64,000 nucleotides of DNA from Marasmius tenuissimus (GCA_029532415.1 JAQOTA010000059.1:1-64000), one strand, 5' to 3'; shown: positions 11,023 to 23,507, numbered from the stretch's first letter. The notes: generated by a model from the letters alone, not told the origin. Numbers and translations are program-made.

Positions 11023-12506
11023 ATGCTTCGCTATTTGGTGTTTCTGCTCGCTGTAACAACCTCCTCTGCCTACGGCTCTGTCATTGCTACTAACGCGACC
11101 CTCGCTGCTCGGGCAGCCAACGCCCTCAGTTTCAAATGGACCTCAGGTCAGCCACTTCTCCAGCCCAAGAGTGACGGCAGGAACCTCGCAGCTCTGAAAG
11201 ACCCGTCTATCATCTACTACAATGGCAAATACCACGTCTTTGCTAGCACGGCTGTCGAGGCAGGTTATAACGTAAGTGCATCGAATCCCGCATGATCGTC
11301 TATTCACGCTCAGTCCTCCATCTAGATGATGTACACGTCTTTCACAGACTTCAATCAAGCCCAGAGCTCCAGTTTCTACTATCTCGACCAGTCCGGCATA
11401 GGCACCGGCTACCGAGCGGCCCCACAAGTGTTCTACATGAGCACCCAGAAACTGTGGTACCTCATCTATCAGGACGGCAACGCTGCCTACTCGACAAACT
11501 CGGACATCAACAACCCCGCTGGCTGGTCAGCTCCAAAACATTTCTGGTCCAGCATGCCAACTATCATCTCACAGAACATCGGATCAGGCTACTGGGTCGA
11601 CATGTGGGTCATCTGCGACTCCTCCAACTGCCACCACTTCTCTTCGGACGACAACGGTCACCTCTACCGCGCCCAAACCTCCATCACCAACTTCCCGAAC
11701 GGTTTCGGCAATCCCGTTATTGCACTCTCAGCCGCGAAGAATGACCTCTTCGAAGCTTCGAACGTCTACAAAGTCGGAAGTCAATATCTTCTCATCGTCG
11801 AGTGTATTGGTAGTGCCGGCAAGCGCTACTTCCGCTCTTGGACTTCGTCCAGTCTCGCCGGATCTTGGACAGCCCTCCATGCCACCGAAGCCGACCCCTT
11901 CGCCGGAAAGAACAACGTCCAATTCAGTGGTACTGCATGGACTGGCGATATCAGTCACGGAGAGGCTGTTAGGTCCAACGTTGACCAGACGATGTCACTT
12001 CCAGATTGTGGTCCCCAGCAGTACTTGTATCAGGGTTTACCGAACGGTGCGACCGGTACCTACAACTCGCTCCCTTGGAAACTCGCACTCTTGACTTCGA
12101 CCACGGTACGTCGAGACATGAATTCATTTTGATGGTCCCCTCTTTCCCAGATCTTCTTATTAACGAAATTGATAGTGTACCGGCGGAAGCACTGGCGGAG
12201 GAGGCACCGTGACGACTACTAGTACTAGCCCAGCACCTACAGGAGGTGGTGGAACTGGATGGTGAGGCCCCCACTTTAGAAGAATACGCGCGACTCGAAG
12301 CACTAAGAATCTTATCCCAACCCCCCAGCACCGTCTTACAATGGGGACAATGCGGTGGATTAGGTTACTCTGGCTGCACAACTTGCGCGTCGGGCTTTAG
12401 TTGCAAGGCTCAAAATGATTGTGAGTTCTGACTTCCTTTCCGTGCATTGTCTGTGAGGGGGAGCTTACGATTCATCTTCATTACAGACTACTCACAATGT
12501 GTGTGA
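11023..12506 (+). CDS. Secreted GH62 alpha-L-arabinofuranosidase with C-terminal CBM1
   Basis: The enzyme removes arabinose side chains from arabinoxylan outside the cell. Five exons (11023-11271, 11326-12105, 12176-12261, 12329-12420, 12487-12506) give 408 residues. A signal peptide starts [15 protein letters not shown]. The GH62 domain begins with [15 protein letters not shown] and contains [19 protein letters not shown], with the catalytic-base Asp in KDPS. Further GH62 landmarks are [26 protein letters not shown] and [10 protein letters not shown] Gly/Thr/Ser linker leads to the cellulose-binding CBM1 ([20 protein letters not shown] and a final YYSQCV), whose four Cys are present. The CBM1 is split by two introns and ends in a 20-nt exon. 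It would act with other hemicellulases; the GH2 gene at 24-26 kb is the nearest sugar hydrolase. Confidence 0.94.
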
Positions 12507-13260
12507 ACGAGCGACTTCTCGTTGGGACAATAATTTGTTTAGGAATTTTACTGGGCTGTATGATTTTGGGCCATCATTGAATGAGAAGCTACTCTTAACT
12601 CACAGAATAACTTGGATCAAGAGTTCAATGAACACTCTTTTCAGCATGACCGAGAGCCTCCGGATGCTCATCATATGGCCTTCTTTGATACGCAATTCAT
12701 TGAGCAATCTGAGGTTGGATTATCTGACGTGCCAAATGTAGAAACAGCGAGTCAAATAGATGATAAATTTCAATAGAAGCCACGAACGAGTGTATCTTCG
12801 AGAAAATACGGTGCAGCCGGGGATATGGGGCCAAGACGGGCGCTAAGTTGGCTGCTTTGGCGAGGTGCTGGTAAAGGGACGTTCCTCGGAAACAACTTGT
12901 TACGGTAGTAGGCGAATTGAGGCCGAGTCGTGAAATTAGGCGTTTTAGGCACTATTATCGGTCATCGTTCGATAGGCTTGGGCATAGCTAGGGTATAAGA
13001 ATTGAGTGTTGCGCAAGTAGGTTTAGAGTGCTGCCATGATTGTAGGGCGAATAGACAGTGAGGGTCCCAGAAAGAGCGCATCGACTTCAACTTTCAAGCA
13101 TGCATGATGGGAGTGCCATTTTCTCCCACGCCCGCACCCTTCCTCACACTACCACCCAGTCATTGTCTTCACCCCCCAGCCAGCGTCAGGCTGAGCTCAA
13201 ACACACTGGAGACTCAATCGAACACATATTTTGACCTCGAGGCAGCTCTGAAGACCCTCA
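12507..13260. other. Intergenic between GH62 and Mad1
   Basis: No frame with domain-like sequence was found. It presumably holds the GH62 3' UTR and the Mad1 promoter. Confidence 0.35.
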
Positions 13261-16200
13261 ATGACGCCCTCGAGCTCAAGCTCTTCACTGGGTGCCACGC
13301 GGACCCCAGGCGCAACCACATCTCGAACACCTGGCATAACACGGAGTCTCCGAAGCAGCACTCTCAAAAGAGATAGCTCGACAGCGATGCTAGATAAAGA
13401 TAAAGGTGCGCCGCTCTATCGTCTATTCACTCATTCACTCATTCATTCAATAAACCTTTGACCTACAGAAGCTCACCCCGCGAGTAGCAAACGCGCTCTA
13501 CTCTCTTCAACACTCTCTGCGGCATCGACCGAACGCCAACTAGCCTCTCTCCAAACAACAAACCACTCACTTACGTCCAAACTACGCGAAACAGAACACG
13601 AATTGGCATCGGTGCAACGAGATAGACGGTTCTTGGCTGATCGCGAAAAGGCTGAGCGAGAGGCACGAGAGGAAAGCGAGAAGAAATGGGAAGAGGAGAG
13701 AAAGAACTATGCTGCGCGGCTTCAGGTGGCTTCGGCGTCGTCCGGCAGGTCGGAGGAGCAGTTAGAAAAGGTCAAGGCTGAGACGAGGAAGATGAAAGAT
13801 GAAATTGGGAAGGCAAGAGCAGAGTTGGATAGAAAGGACCTGGAGGTTGGGCGCGTGAGAAGGGAAGCAGACGATGTCAAAGGCGAACTACGCGGCTACA
13901 AGGAAAAGCTGAAGGTCGTTGTAAAAGAGAAGGAAGCCCTGGAAGATAGAGTTGGGAAGGACCACGAGGAAGTGGTCCAGAGAGTCGCGAAGGAGATCGA
14001 AGAACGCTATGCGAAGGAAATGGAAGACGAGAGACGGGCAATGGAGGAATCGCTCGAAGAGGCTCTCAAGGACAAGGACTCTGAAATCGAAGAGCTCAGA
14101 ACCACGGTGAACGAACAACAAATGGAGTGGAAGAAAATGGAAGAGTACGCAGAAGCCCTGGAGAAGAAATTGGCAGACGCAAACACTCGACTGGCCGACC
14201 AGGAAAGGTTCAGAAACGAAGCATTGGCCGCTGCGTCCAAGGCTATGGGAAAACAGTCTGCAGAATCGGAAATGGACGTAGACTCTGCACCATCATCGTC
14301 TGAACCCGTACTGACACAGCCCGACCCCTCGACTCCGTCAAAGACTACCGGCACGGAGACTCTTTCATCCATGTCGCTTGCCAGCCCTTCCTCCGCATCC
14401 CGCATCGCCAGAGAGGCAATCTCGAATCGTCTCTCTACTCCTCGTCGTCGTGATTCATCCATTTCATCATACAGCCAATCTCCTCTCCGTCGCCAGTCTG
14501 GTCTCTTCTCCCCAGGGCCTTCCAGCCTCTCTACGCCGCTCAAGATTTCCATAGTCAAGAAAGACCCAGACGCCGAAGCCCTCGGACCCCATCTGGCTTC
14601 TCTGACGAACCATCTCAGGAAAGTGGAAAGTGAAAACGTCAAACTGAGGGCCGAGCTTGGCGTCCTACGGGGTAAAGATGTACGTATCTCCACCTTTTTC
14701 GCTATTGCCGCCCTAACCTACCCGTGCTGCCCAGGAATCCGTACAAGTCCTCAAGGAAGAAAACTGTTCTCTCCAGTCCCGAATCAAACGACAAGAGAAA
14801 GAAATCGAGAAGCTCGTTAAAGCGTCGACGATTTCCTCCCCTTCGCTACCAAGTTCAAGTTCCACCTCATCGCCTCGGAGTATCCGAGAGACGAACGAGC
14901 TCGCCAAGTTGAGGTTGGAGCATGCGGAGCTTTTGGAAAAGTTCGGTCAAATCAAAGCTGAACTTACGGGTTTGAGGAACGCAGCGGGACCTTCGACATC
15001 GAAACCTCAAGAATCCGAAGAGAGTCAGAGTCAGGGCAAGGGGACCGAACTGACAGATGATGAAGTTCAGGCGGTAAATCGTCGGTTAAAGATCCGAGAG
15101 AGAGAAGTTGAGGGGTTGAAGAAGGAGCTGGAGTTTGCGAAAGGGATGATGGTACGTATAGCCCTTTCGTTCGATTGTTTTGTGGTTTTTTTTTGAGATT
15201 GAGCACTCCCTCACAGGACTCTTACGCAACAGAACTCCAACTCACAACGCCTAATGCCGGTCTGGGATCCTCTTCCACCCCACTGAACGAACTCAACAGT
15301 AAACGGGTCGTCCAGCTCGAGTCTCTACTCGAACAAGCCAAATCAGAGAACACCAGCTTACGCGAGGAGATTGAGGGGCTTCTGAACCAGAAAGCCAATT
15401 CATCCTCGTCCTCGTCTGTCAACGCCGACTTGGAACGTATCAATGAATTGCAAGTCAAGATCACCAGCCTTGAGGGGACTATCACGGAGCACATTGCTAC
15501 GATTGATAACCTCGAACAGGAGCTTTTTGAGCTTCGTGGGGAAATTGCTGGTGGGAGACATGTTCCACCGAATGTTAGGATTTTGAAGAGTACGGAAGGT
15601 GCTCCTGGGGATCATTTGGTCGGGTCGTCTTCAGGGACGGCTCAGGCGAGCGGTGATCTCGTACCGAAGGAGACATTGATGTCGGCGTTAAGAGAGGGGA
15701 AGAGATTGCAGGAAGAGCTGGAGAGGAGGGAGAAGAGGTTGCAGAGGTTGAAAGAGGTGAGATTCCTACCTTGATCTACTACTATATCTTTTTCTTTCTC
15801 ACTTGCTTTTTTCTGGTAGATCTTCAACTCCAAATCGGCGGAGTTCCGAGAAGCCGTTGGTACCCTACTTGGCATCAAATTGGCTTTCTATCCCAATGGT
15901 TCAGTGCGAATAACCAGTTTATATGACATGACCGCGACGTTCGTGTTCAGTCCCAACAAGGTATGTGGCCGTCTCTCTCTCTCAGGTTGTTGATTGATAA
16001 TGTTCTCGATGTAGCACGACCTCAAGATGCAACTGATAGGCGTCGGCACCGACGACGGCCCACCACAGGATTGGCGCGAGAACTTGCCGCATTGGCAGAG
16101 TCATTGGATAGAGCAGGAACAATGCATACCAGGCTTTTTGGCCACCGTGACGCTGGAGGTATATGACAAGTGGAAGAGCGAACAAGGCGGGGGTCAGTGA
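13261..16200 (+). CDS. MAD1: Spindle assembly checkpoint protein Mad1
   Basis: Mad1 is the nuclear coiled-coil scaffold that holds Mad2 at unattached kinetochores. Six exons (13261-13405, 13469-14679, 14735-15151, 15217-15756, 15820-15960, 16015-16200) total 2640 nt and give 879 residues. The body is a near-continuous coiled coil rich in Glu/Lys/Arg with a Ser/Pro-rich break around 14270-14560. The C-terminal domain is diagnostic: SAEFREAVGTLLGIKL, a PNGSVRITSLYD strand, and the final WIEQEQCIPGFLATVTLEVY helix. The start ATG precedes a Ser/Thr-rich basic leader; further upstream frames do not connect. The Mad2-binding motif was not pinned down by eye. Confidence 0.9.
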
Positions 16201-16756
16201 CTGGGTTATTTATTGGTACGGCACCAAGCTTTTCTTGATATATGAATGCGATACACCCACGAAGTGAGTCCGAGTAAAAGCGAGCGGCATGCACACGGTT
16301 AGGGTCCTCCTCTAGGATGCATCCACGATGGGTTTATTTGAAATTTGAACATGGTCGGAGAGTTGAACGATATATGGATTGATCTACTAAGAACACGACG
16401 ACCAGAATACAAGAGATGCTCGACCATTCACAAAACCCGCGTCAATGTCTGACAACAGATTATCAAATGAATCGGAGAGAAGGCCTCAATGAGACTACAT
16501 ATCAGTATATTGCGATGGCTTCTTGTAACACGATGAAGCGATGAAACGAGGGACATAGTTTGAAAACGGGGCATACACGACAGATCGACAATCATAAATC
16601 CCGAAGCAGTACATTTTACTCATCGTATTTGGAGAGCTAGATGCTACTGAAATACTCTACTAGAAACATAATGGCCGAATTTACGAGTGCTGCTCTCGTG
16701 CTGCCATGTCTGGATCTCATCAGATGAACACAAAGTTGCTTGACCAAGATCCAAGA
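16201..16756. other. Intergenic, no feature seen
   Basis: This stretch lies between convergent Mad1 and the first four-helix membrane gene. No gene was recognised. Confidence 0.35.
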
Positions 16757-17749
16757 TTATATCGGCAGGAGTGGGTTTGTGCTGTCCGCGTTATTGTAGG
16801 CCGAGTCCAAAGTTGCCGTCTCGACTGCTGAGCGCGTGGCTATTCCTTCCGGTCGAGACTCATCTGCGGACGATACCGGAGCGGTCTACATCCCGAGACC
16901 AAAATTAGTCGAGGTTCAAGGGGGGGGGAAAGGCTTGAAGGAAGTCGATGGCTCACCAAGGATTTCACAAAGTCCAGGAAGTGGTCACATCCACCGTTCT
17001 CGAGACGTCCGTTGAAGGAGATGATGAAACAGAGGAGGAAGAACGCTATATACAAGACCCACACTGCAAAGGTTCCGACCGACCGCAGAGTTATCGCGAC
17101 CGGTGCGACCAGAACCAGGTCTACTAGATCGATGCCGTTCAAAGCAGCCATCGCTCTGCGAGGGATGGGTCAGCTCTCGATGGTATGATCGGTCAAGCCT
17201 AAGCATAAGGAATTCGGCAGCCAACGGTCAGCGACAAGTGCAACCACGCCAATCGGGAATCGCAGACTACATACCGAACTGAACCACAGCCACAGCGAAG
17301 ATAGCGAGGGTGGCAGTACTGGGATGTCCTCTTGAACGAGGAATAGCGACCACGAGGAGCATGCCATGCAGGAACACTTGCACCATGAAATAGGCAATCA
17401 TCTTGTCATCGATATCGAGAGGGAGTTCAGGAGAGGAGGGTGATTGCGCAGAAACACACATAATTATCAGAAAGAAACACGCCATCATTGGGAAGGCCGC
17501 AAAGCGGTCGAGGGGACGGTATTCGGGTTCAACTTGGCGAACATCGGGGAGTACGAGTCCTGCACGTGAGGAGTTGCCGCGACTTCCAATGCTGTTTTTT
17601 GACTAGATTAGGACAGAAGTGCAAAGTCAGTACTTGAGACTCGGCGAGAGCAACGGTAGCGATACCTCAGAGAAAGTTCTTGTGGACGTGTTCGTTGGTG
17701 GGGAGTAGGGAATGTTGAGTATGAGAGGATATCTATGGCTTGCACGCAT
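16757..17749 (-). CDS. Small four-helix membrane protein, family copy A, unknown function
   Basis: Four exons on the minus strand (17749-17666, 17602-17275, 17153-16957, 16885-16757) total 738 nt, 245 residues. Four hydrophobic segments are visible: around FPMMACFFLIIMCVSA, IAYFMVQVFLHGMLLVVAI, TATLAIFAVAVVQFAMAAL and GTFAVWVLYIAFFLLCFII. The last runs straight into the signature SFNGRLENGGCDHF, which recurs in copies B (22503-23507) and C (21262-22082). The tail is polar and Ser/Asp-rich. I know no named domain for this family. The intron at 17154-17274 (121 bp) is about twice the usual length. The first exon is the least certain part, although its splice gives a clean reading frame. Confidence 0.7.
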
Positions 17750-18114
17750 GCTTATATCCTTGGATTCGAGATACCCCTGGCTCTCGTCAGTTTTGGGGTT
17801 CACCGACCTGCATCTCCGACACATTGCCTTCAGTAATAGAAAATAAAACAGGGATGGTGACTGGAACGCCTTCCCACGTCAGAAGTACCAAGACGTTGTC
17901 CGTGTTCCACCTCGACGTCACTAAATATTCATAGAAGACTTGGCGGCTTTCACGGCACATTGGGACGAATATGTTCTCGAAATGAGTGTGCTCAAGAGTT
18001 TGAACGTAGTATACTCACATCAGTCTACAGAGGCATGAGACTAGCATAGATCGCAGACACCCCCTGATTTCTGCTTTCCACTGGCTCCTATATCTCCGAA
18101 GCTGTGGTTTATGT
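17750..18114. other. Short intergenic between copy A and the pseudokinase
   Basis: Both neighbours are on the minus strand. The 3' end of the kinase gene and the promoter of copy A must lie here. No other feature was seen. Confidence 0.35.
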
Positions 18115-19779
18115 CTATGAAAACCCACCAAACTGCCAGTCCGGGGCTGGATGGAGATATTCATGGTCTTGAAGCTCGGCGGCAGTCGCACGTTCTTCCG
18201 GACGTCTGAAAAGGGGAAAGGTCGATTCAGATTTTCACCATGAGTCCGGAAGCTGGAGGCGTACATTGCAAAGCACCCCTGCCGGAAGTCTTCTGCGAGT
18301 TCCGATAGACTAAATTCCTCAAGTTGTGAGGGGGGAATTCCCTGAGTGAGCTGTTACAGTAACAATAAGGCCAAGTCAGCATGAGGCAGGGGTGGAAGGG
18401 CATTCGCAAGCCCAACTCACTTGACGCAGAGCTTCGGACATCTCAACACCTGACCACGGCCCCAATCCGGTCAACATCTCCAGCCATAGGCATCCGGTAC
18501 TCCAGATATCAGCCTTGAATAAGTTCCCTTTTCTTCGTAATCTCATCACCTCGGGTGCTAACCAATATGTTGGAGCCTGATGTTCGTCGGAAATGATGTC
18601 TTCTGGCTCTTCTGGCATCCTCTCGTGGGATCCGAAACTGGTAAGTCTACACACCCCGTCGTTCTCAACCAGTACACTATCCGCCTTCATGTCCTGTAAT
18701 TGAATTATTGAGCTGCACGAAGAGGGGAGAACGGGAATTTAGCGCACCCGATGAGCAATACCTTTGGAGTGAAGGTACTCTAACCCGTCGAGGATCTGTG
18801 CAACGAAGAAGATCGTGTTGTCATGGTTTATTCGACCGTAATTCCGTATCACAGCACCCAAAGATTCTCCCGCGGCATACCCCAGTAGCCTGGCGAGCTC
18901 CGTGAGTTCGACATCTTGAGAATGACCAGGTGGCGACGTACAGATTGCAGATTGACTCCGTCTCTTCGTAACCGAGGTATTGGACTATGTTTGAGTGGTC
19001 CAGAGTTGCAAGTAACTCCCCCTCCCTCTGTAGCTTTCGAACCGCTTCTCTTCGTCTCAATAGCTCGGACCGACCACAGTTCACCTTTCCAAGCTGTGGT
19101 ATTTCCGCCTGCTTTACAGCCATCATCTCTCCCGTCTTGATGTTCAAGCCAACGTAGACGCCTATACCGGATGGATCGCCACCAATCAGCTCACCGCGAA
19201 CCCACTTGATAACAGTTACTAATACAGCTTTAAGTCGCGAAGAACAGCAGAAATTAGAGAAAACGACGTACCTGGGAACGCATCCAAATCCGAATCCGAC
19301 GCGGCCCTTCTTTTCAACAACTTCATCGTCTTTCCCACAACTGAAGATTTGGGTTCCGTCCCTGACGACGAGCCCCTCCACGATTTGAATGCCCCATCGA
19401 AACTCTTCTTGCATTCTGCTGCGATCACCTGGATCGATTTCTTCTTCTTTATCGTTGAGGAGCTTTCACCACCGGGGCTCTCAGTCCTGTGTCCGTTGGT
19501 CAGAGGAGTAGTATTCCGTTTCACTGGCACATTTCGGCTTTTCGAATCCGCCGTGGGTGAGAATGGTGATTCTTCTCGCTGCGATTGGGATCCTTCTCTG
19601 CTTGTTTGGGGACGATTCCTGGGCGGTGATGTTGGTACTGGAGGTCTATACCACACTTCTCCAATACTCTCTGAGGTTTCGAAGGACTGAACAGAGGCTG
19701 TTTCCGGAGTGACTGTGCTCGACGTCGCGCTGTGGTCTTTCGTAGGTGATTCTGACTGCGCCATGCTCTGGCATAACAT
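18115..19779 (-). CDS. Ste11/MAPKKK-like protein kinase, probable pseudokinase
   Basis: Six exons (19779-19272, 19218-18942, 18889-18748, 18693-18421, 18350-18265, 18205-18115) total 1377 nt, 458 residues. The first 170 residues are Ser/Thr-rich and disordered. The kinase domain begins IKWVRGELIG and follows the Ste11/Bck1 pattern: beta-3 Lys in TGEMMAVKQAEIP, helix-C Glu in LQREGELLATLDHSNIVQYLG, hinge region LLLGYAAGESL, catalytic loop HRDMKADS, APE motif as YWLAPEVM, and subdomain XI ERATAAELQDHEYL. Three key sites are altered: the glycine loop reads GGDPSGIGVY, the Mg-binding Asn after HRD is Ser, and the DFG Asp is Ser (SFG). Catalysis is therefore doubtful, and a scaffold or regulatory role is more likely. 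An alternative start is the ATG at 19764. The gene is spliced cleanly and looks expressed rather than decayed. Confidence 0.85.
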
Positions 19780-21261
19780 CAGTACGAGACGGCGAGGAGA
19801 TATACTCAGCGACGCACCTGCTATGGCTCAAAAGTGACAGGGGGATTGGGATTTGGATTGACGAGAACAGCTAGCGCTCCTCGAATATTTATATGCTCTG
19901 CTTCGAATGTTCATCATCAACCAATCCTATCCATCATTCGGCCGTCTTGATTACATAGGCACGTATTGTAACCGCCGTAGAGGAGACTAATTCAAGTGCT
20001 GGGGTAAGCCTTTATCATGGCAATGACATGAAAACCAGCGGGTGCTGTGTCAGCGACGCTGTAGTGTTCGCAGACAAGGGAGGAGCGAGGGAGGAGGCTG
20101 CAGGCATGAAGAATGAAGTTTCTCACGGAGAACGAAACGGCTAGCGCGGTCCGACCCCTCTCAACTCTCCCTCGACGATCATCCATTTGGGACGTCTGCT
20201 TACAGGAGATTGAGTGCCAGACGACCATCATGCATCAACGGTCACCAGCCATCATCTATCATCCATCATTCATCCTATTTCAGGTCTCAGCAACGCTTGT
20301 TCAGAACGGAAGCTTTGCAGTAACCACAGAAAATCAAGTGTCTTGTCCGTATTCTTCGACTCACTCAATCAGCCCTGAATGATCCACGTCGTGATATCTT
20401 CATCTCGGAGCTTCTGCCACATACCCAATGCCTGCCTCTCAATGCGGCCCCATACTTGGTCTGCCGCAACCCACGGTTCTGATGGTACCTTCTTCTGAGT
20501 CGTTGTTTCCCCCGTCCTCTTGTGGCTGATTTGATCTTAGGCGTTGACCGCGGCCATAAGTTCCCTACAAATAGTCCGTGGTCCTTTCAAAAACAATCAG
20601 CGTATCATGCCTCTCCAGAGGCCACCTGAAGCAGCTGATCCTGGAAGAGTGGTGCGAACCGGCATGCACTCTGGTAGGTCGTCGACTTTACGCATCCCAA
20701 TGACTCTTGTAGTTAAAGCCTGCACAGAACATTCGTATTAGCGTTTCCTTTTGGAAGTTTATCTTTATACGACTTGTTTTCTGTCACCAAGCCTCGCGTC
20801 AACGTAAGTAGCTATCATAAATCGTGATTGCATGCGCCTCTAGCTTCCACCGCTGAGCTCTGTCGACGACGTTGGAATGGATCGTTCGACGGGCAGAAAG
20901 TTATGCATACTGTAGCTCTCAAATCAGAATGACCAGTGTCGACTGTCAGTGTGACAGCTTTTTACAGTTATGCTTGTCTTTTTTTCTCTCTTTTAATTTG
21001 AGGAGCGTTCCAGCCCTCACCTTCGCCTTAACTCCAGTTTGGGCCCGCTGATTTTGAGGAGTTCCACCTCGCGTTCGCAGAAAGGTTCGTATCCGTATAC
21101 CTTAGCCGTTCATTTGTTCAAAAGTTCTGAGTTTCTCCCACTCCGAAGTAATCCATTTCACAGTGCGGGGCTCGAGCTCGAGCAGTCATGCTTGTTCATC
21201 TCAGGCGGCGAAAAACGCTAGCCTGAGTCTATTTTCTCACGAACTCTTTCTTCACACCACC
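19780..21261. other. Intergenic with CATC-rich simple repeat
   Basis: No gene was recognised. Around 20226-20276 the sequence is a loose CATC/CATT repeat. The divergent promoters of the pseudokinase (minus) and copy C (plus) are presumably here. Confidence 0.35.
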
Positions 21262-22082
21262 ATGTCTGAGTCCCCCAACTCCGTCCTTACTCATTACGAT
21301 GTGTATAAGCGATTCGGCCTCTTTCCAGCCCGAATTTTGTGTGTCTCGATTTTCCTACTCGTCAACTACATTCAACTCGAGTACCTGACGGGTCCTCCAC
21401 TCGATTCCTTGACCCTGTCGCTCAACGCTCTCAAATCCGGAATTCTGAAAACCCAACTTGGCTATTACCTCATACTTTTCTTTGTCGTATACCGGGTTTT
21501 CTCTGGCTCGGTTCCTACATTTCCATGTTTTCGCTGAATGGGTCGTTTTCTATTGGGGCTCCACCTTCCAACTAGGTACGTGTCGTCCCCAGGCTATTGC
21601 CTCCTATTACACCTGACTCACTTTCACCAGCATCGTTCGTTGACCGATATCAGGAACAACTCGGGCCCGATACCCCACTTGAGTTGGTGGGGCGCTTGTT
21701 GTGATGTTAGGCGCATTTGCACTTTTTTTGTGCCACCACGGCAATATCCCTCGGATGTCTTATGATCGTCATCAACGGAAGACTCGCCAATAGAGGAAGT
21801 GAAACGTTCACTGTCGGGGTTTATAGCAACTTCGTTCAACCTGTAAGTGCTCTGATCCTTTTCGTCGGGAGACGCTACGTTCAGTTTGATAACATCTTCG
21901 TTTCACAGCTCGATAGGTTGAAAAAACGCTTGTTTGAGGAGTTCGATACGTCAAAACAAGGGCTGTACGAGTACCTCTCCCGCCACAAACCCAGCACGTC
22001 CCCGATATTGCCCACTCATGATGTCCAAATGGCAGAGAGCGAAGTGTCGGAAGAGGTCAACAAGGAAATGACGATGGCATGA
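21262..22082 (+). pseudogene. Four-helix membrane protein family copy C, apparently frame-broken
   Basis: The gene starts MSESPNSVLTHYDVYKRFGLFP and matches copy A over the first helix region (RFGLFP against RFAAFP). It then continues through hydrophobic segments to the family signature as VINGRLANRGSETF and a long polar C-terminal tail ending at 22082. Reading it through requires changing frame three times: near 21493-21500, at the GGGG run near 21685-21690, and at a run of seven T at 21723-21729. Two of the three sites are homopolymers. Each is off by one base and no acceptable intron explains them. Two other steps do look like normal introns (about 21576-21630 and 21844-21908). It may be a young pseudogene, or an intact gene with assembly errors in homopolymers. 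I do not reconstruct the joined product. Confidence 0.6.
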
Positions 22083-22502
22083 AAGTAGAGGGTGGATAGG
22101 CGGATGACCCACTCGTGTGCCGGGTTTGATGTCGAGGTCTCCAACAACCAATTGTCAACGTTTCGACCTTCATCTCCGGTTTGAAAATGTCCGCCGGTGC
22201 ATTGTATTTCCTGTTCACTTTTCCACACCTTGACGTCGATCGCAGATCGTTGTAACGAGCTCATGTATACTACTACATGTACCCTGTCCTGAAGCTCGCC
22301 TTTGTCAAATCTATTGCGTTTCTTGGCCACAAAAACTGGACCTGGCTTTAGTTTTATCTTGGATCTGCTCAGTCCTTCAATCAAATCATTTGGCTCCAAT
22401 TAAGGTACAGCCCAAGGCCTCGTTTGGGCAAGTTCTGATCGAACTGAGTACGGAATTACACGGTATGGCATCACAGTGTACGAATATACAATGATTTCGA
22501 GG
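22083..22502. other. Intergenic between convergent copies C and B
   Basis: Only 3' flanks are expected here. No feature was seen. Confidence 0.35.
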
Positions 22503-23507
22503 TCATACAATCGTGTTCACGGAAGCACCATTTGCCTCAGGGTGGGTCCCTTCTTTCGCCTTCAAGCTTAGTACATCACTCGCTACGGTCGTCAAGTCGG
22601 ATTTCAGTGTCTTAGGCGACAACACCTGATAGGGGCGGCGTAGTATTTCGTGCAACGAACGGCCCTGGCCGTACAATACCAAAATCAGCATGGTTCCAAC
22701 TTCCAAAGGAAAACAGACAACAAGACAATACATGAGACTCACCAAAGCCCTTGCGCGCGCGGCGACACCAAGACAAAAGTTCTCCACAACGAACGTAAAA
22801 TGTTCGCAACCGCCATTCTGGAAACGACCGTTGAAGGAAACAATTAAGAGAGCGAGGAAGGTGGTCAAGAGGGCGGAGGATACAATGAGGGCTGCGACGA
22901 AGAACGATGTCGTGAGAGCGATCATGACTATGACCGCGACGATGCATAGGACCATGTAAAGTACGGAGATTAACCAGTCGCTAGTGGTGGCATTGGTAGG
23001 ACTGATTTCGGCGCTGGTGTTGTTGAGCGTTTGACCAGTGCCATAACTATTGATGGAGTTCATCCACAGTACTAGATATGGAGCGGAAGATAGTTCAATA
23101 AACCTTTGATATGCAGCGACGAAACCGCGAAGCTCGAAGGATCACATACACACTTGGACGCATCCGTTTCCAAAGATCCCCAAAGTCGCTGCCGTCGCAT
23201 TCCCGAAGTTGGGACGTTTGAACCATTGAGGATCCGATTTTTGAGGTATTGCGAACAAGACGAGACTGCCGTGTACAAGTATTTGGAGCACGAGATTTCG
23301 GCCATCAAGCTTGGGTGGAAAAGAAAACAGCCCAGGAGGCGGCGCTGTTATGGCCGTTAGGATAGCCATGGGAATGACCGCCATCATGCCAAATACGAAG
23401 CGGGCGAGGACAGAGAATTTGGGCTTGGGGGTCGAGGGCTGTCTGTCGTCTTGCATCTGAATGTATGGGTTCAGTGCTCGAACCTGAGCAGGGGTGACAT
23501 TAGCCAT
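22503..23507 (-). CDS. Small four-helix membrane protein, family copy B, unknown function
   Basis: Three exons (23507-23150, 23071-22743, 22625-22503) total 810 nt and give 269 residues. Membrane segments lie around ARFVFGMMAVIPMAILTAI, LVLQILVHGSLVLFAIP, VLYMVLCIVAVIVMIALTTSFFVAAL and LLTTFLALLIV. The last is followed by the family signature SFNGRFQNGGCEHF, nearly identical to copy A. A potential N-glycosylation-rich loop (NNTSAEISPTNATTSD) lies before the third helix. The last intron is 117 bp, longer than usual. The start is the ATG at 23505-23507; only a TTG lies further upstream in frame. Orientation is convergent with copy C. Confidence 0.75.

Noticed and set aside
14007..14693. 228-codon minus-strand frame
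   Set aside because: Antisense shadow of the Mad1 coiled coil, without domain features.
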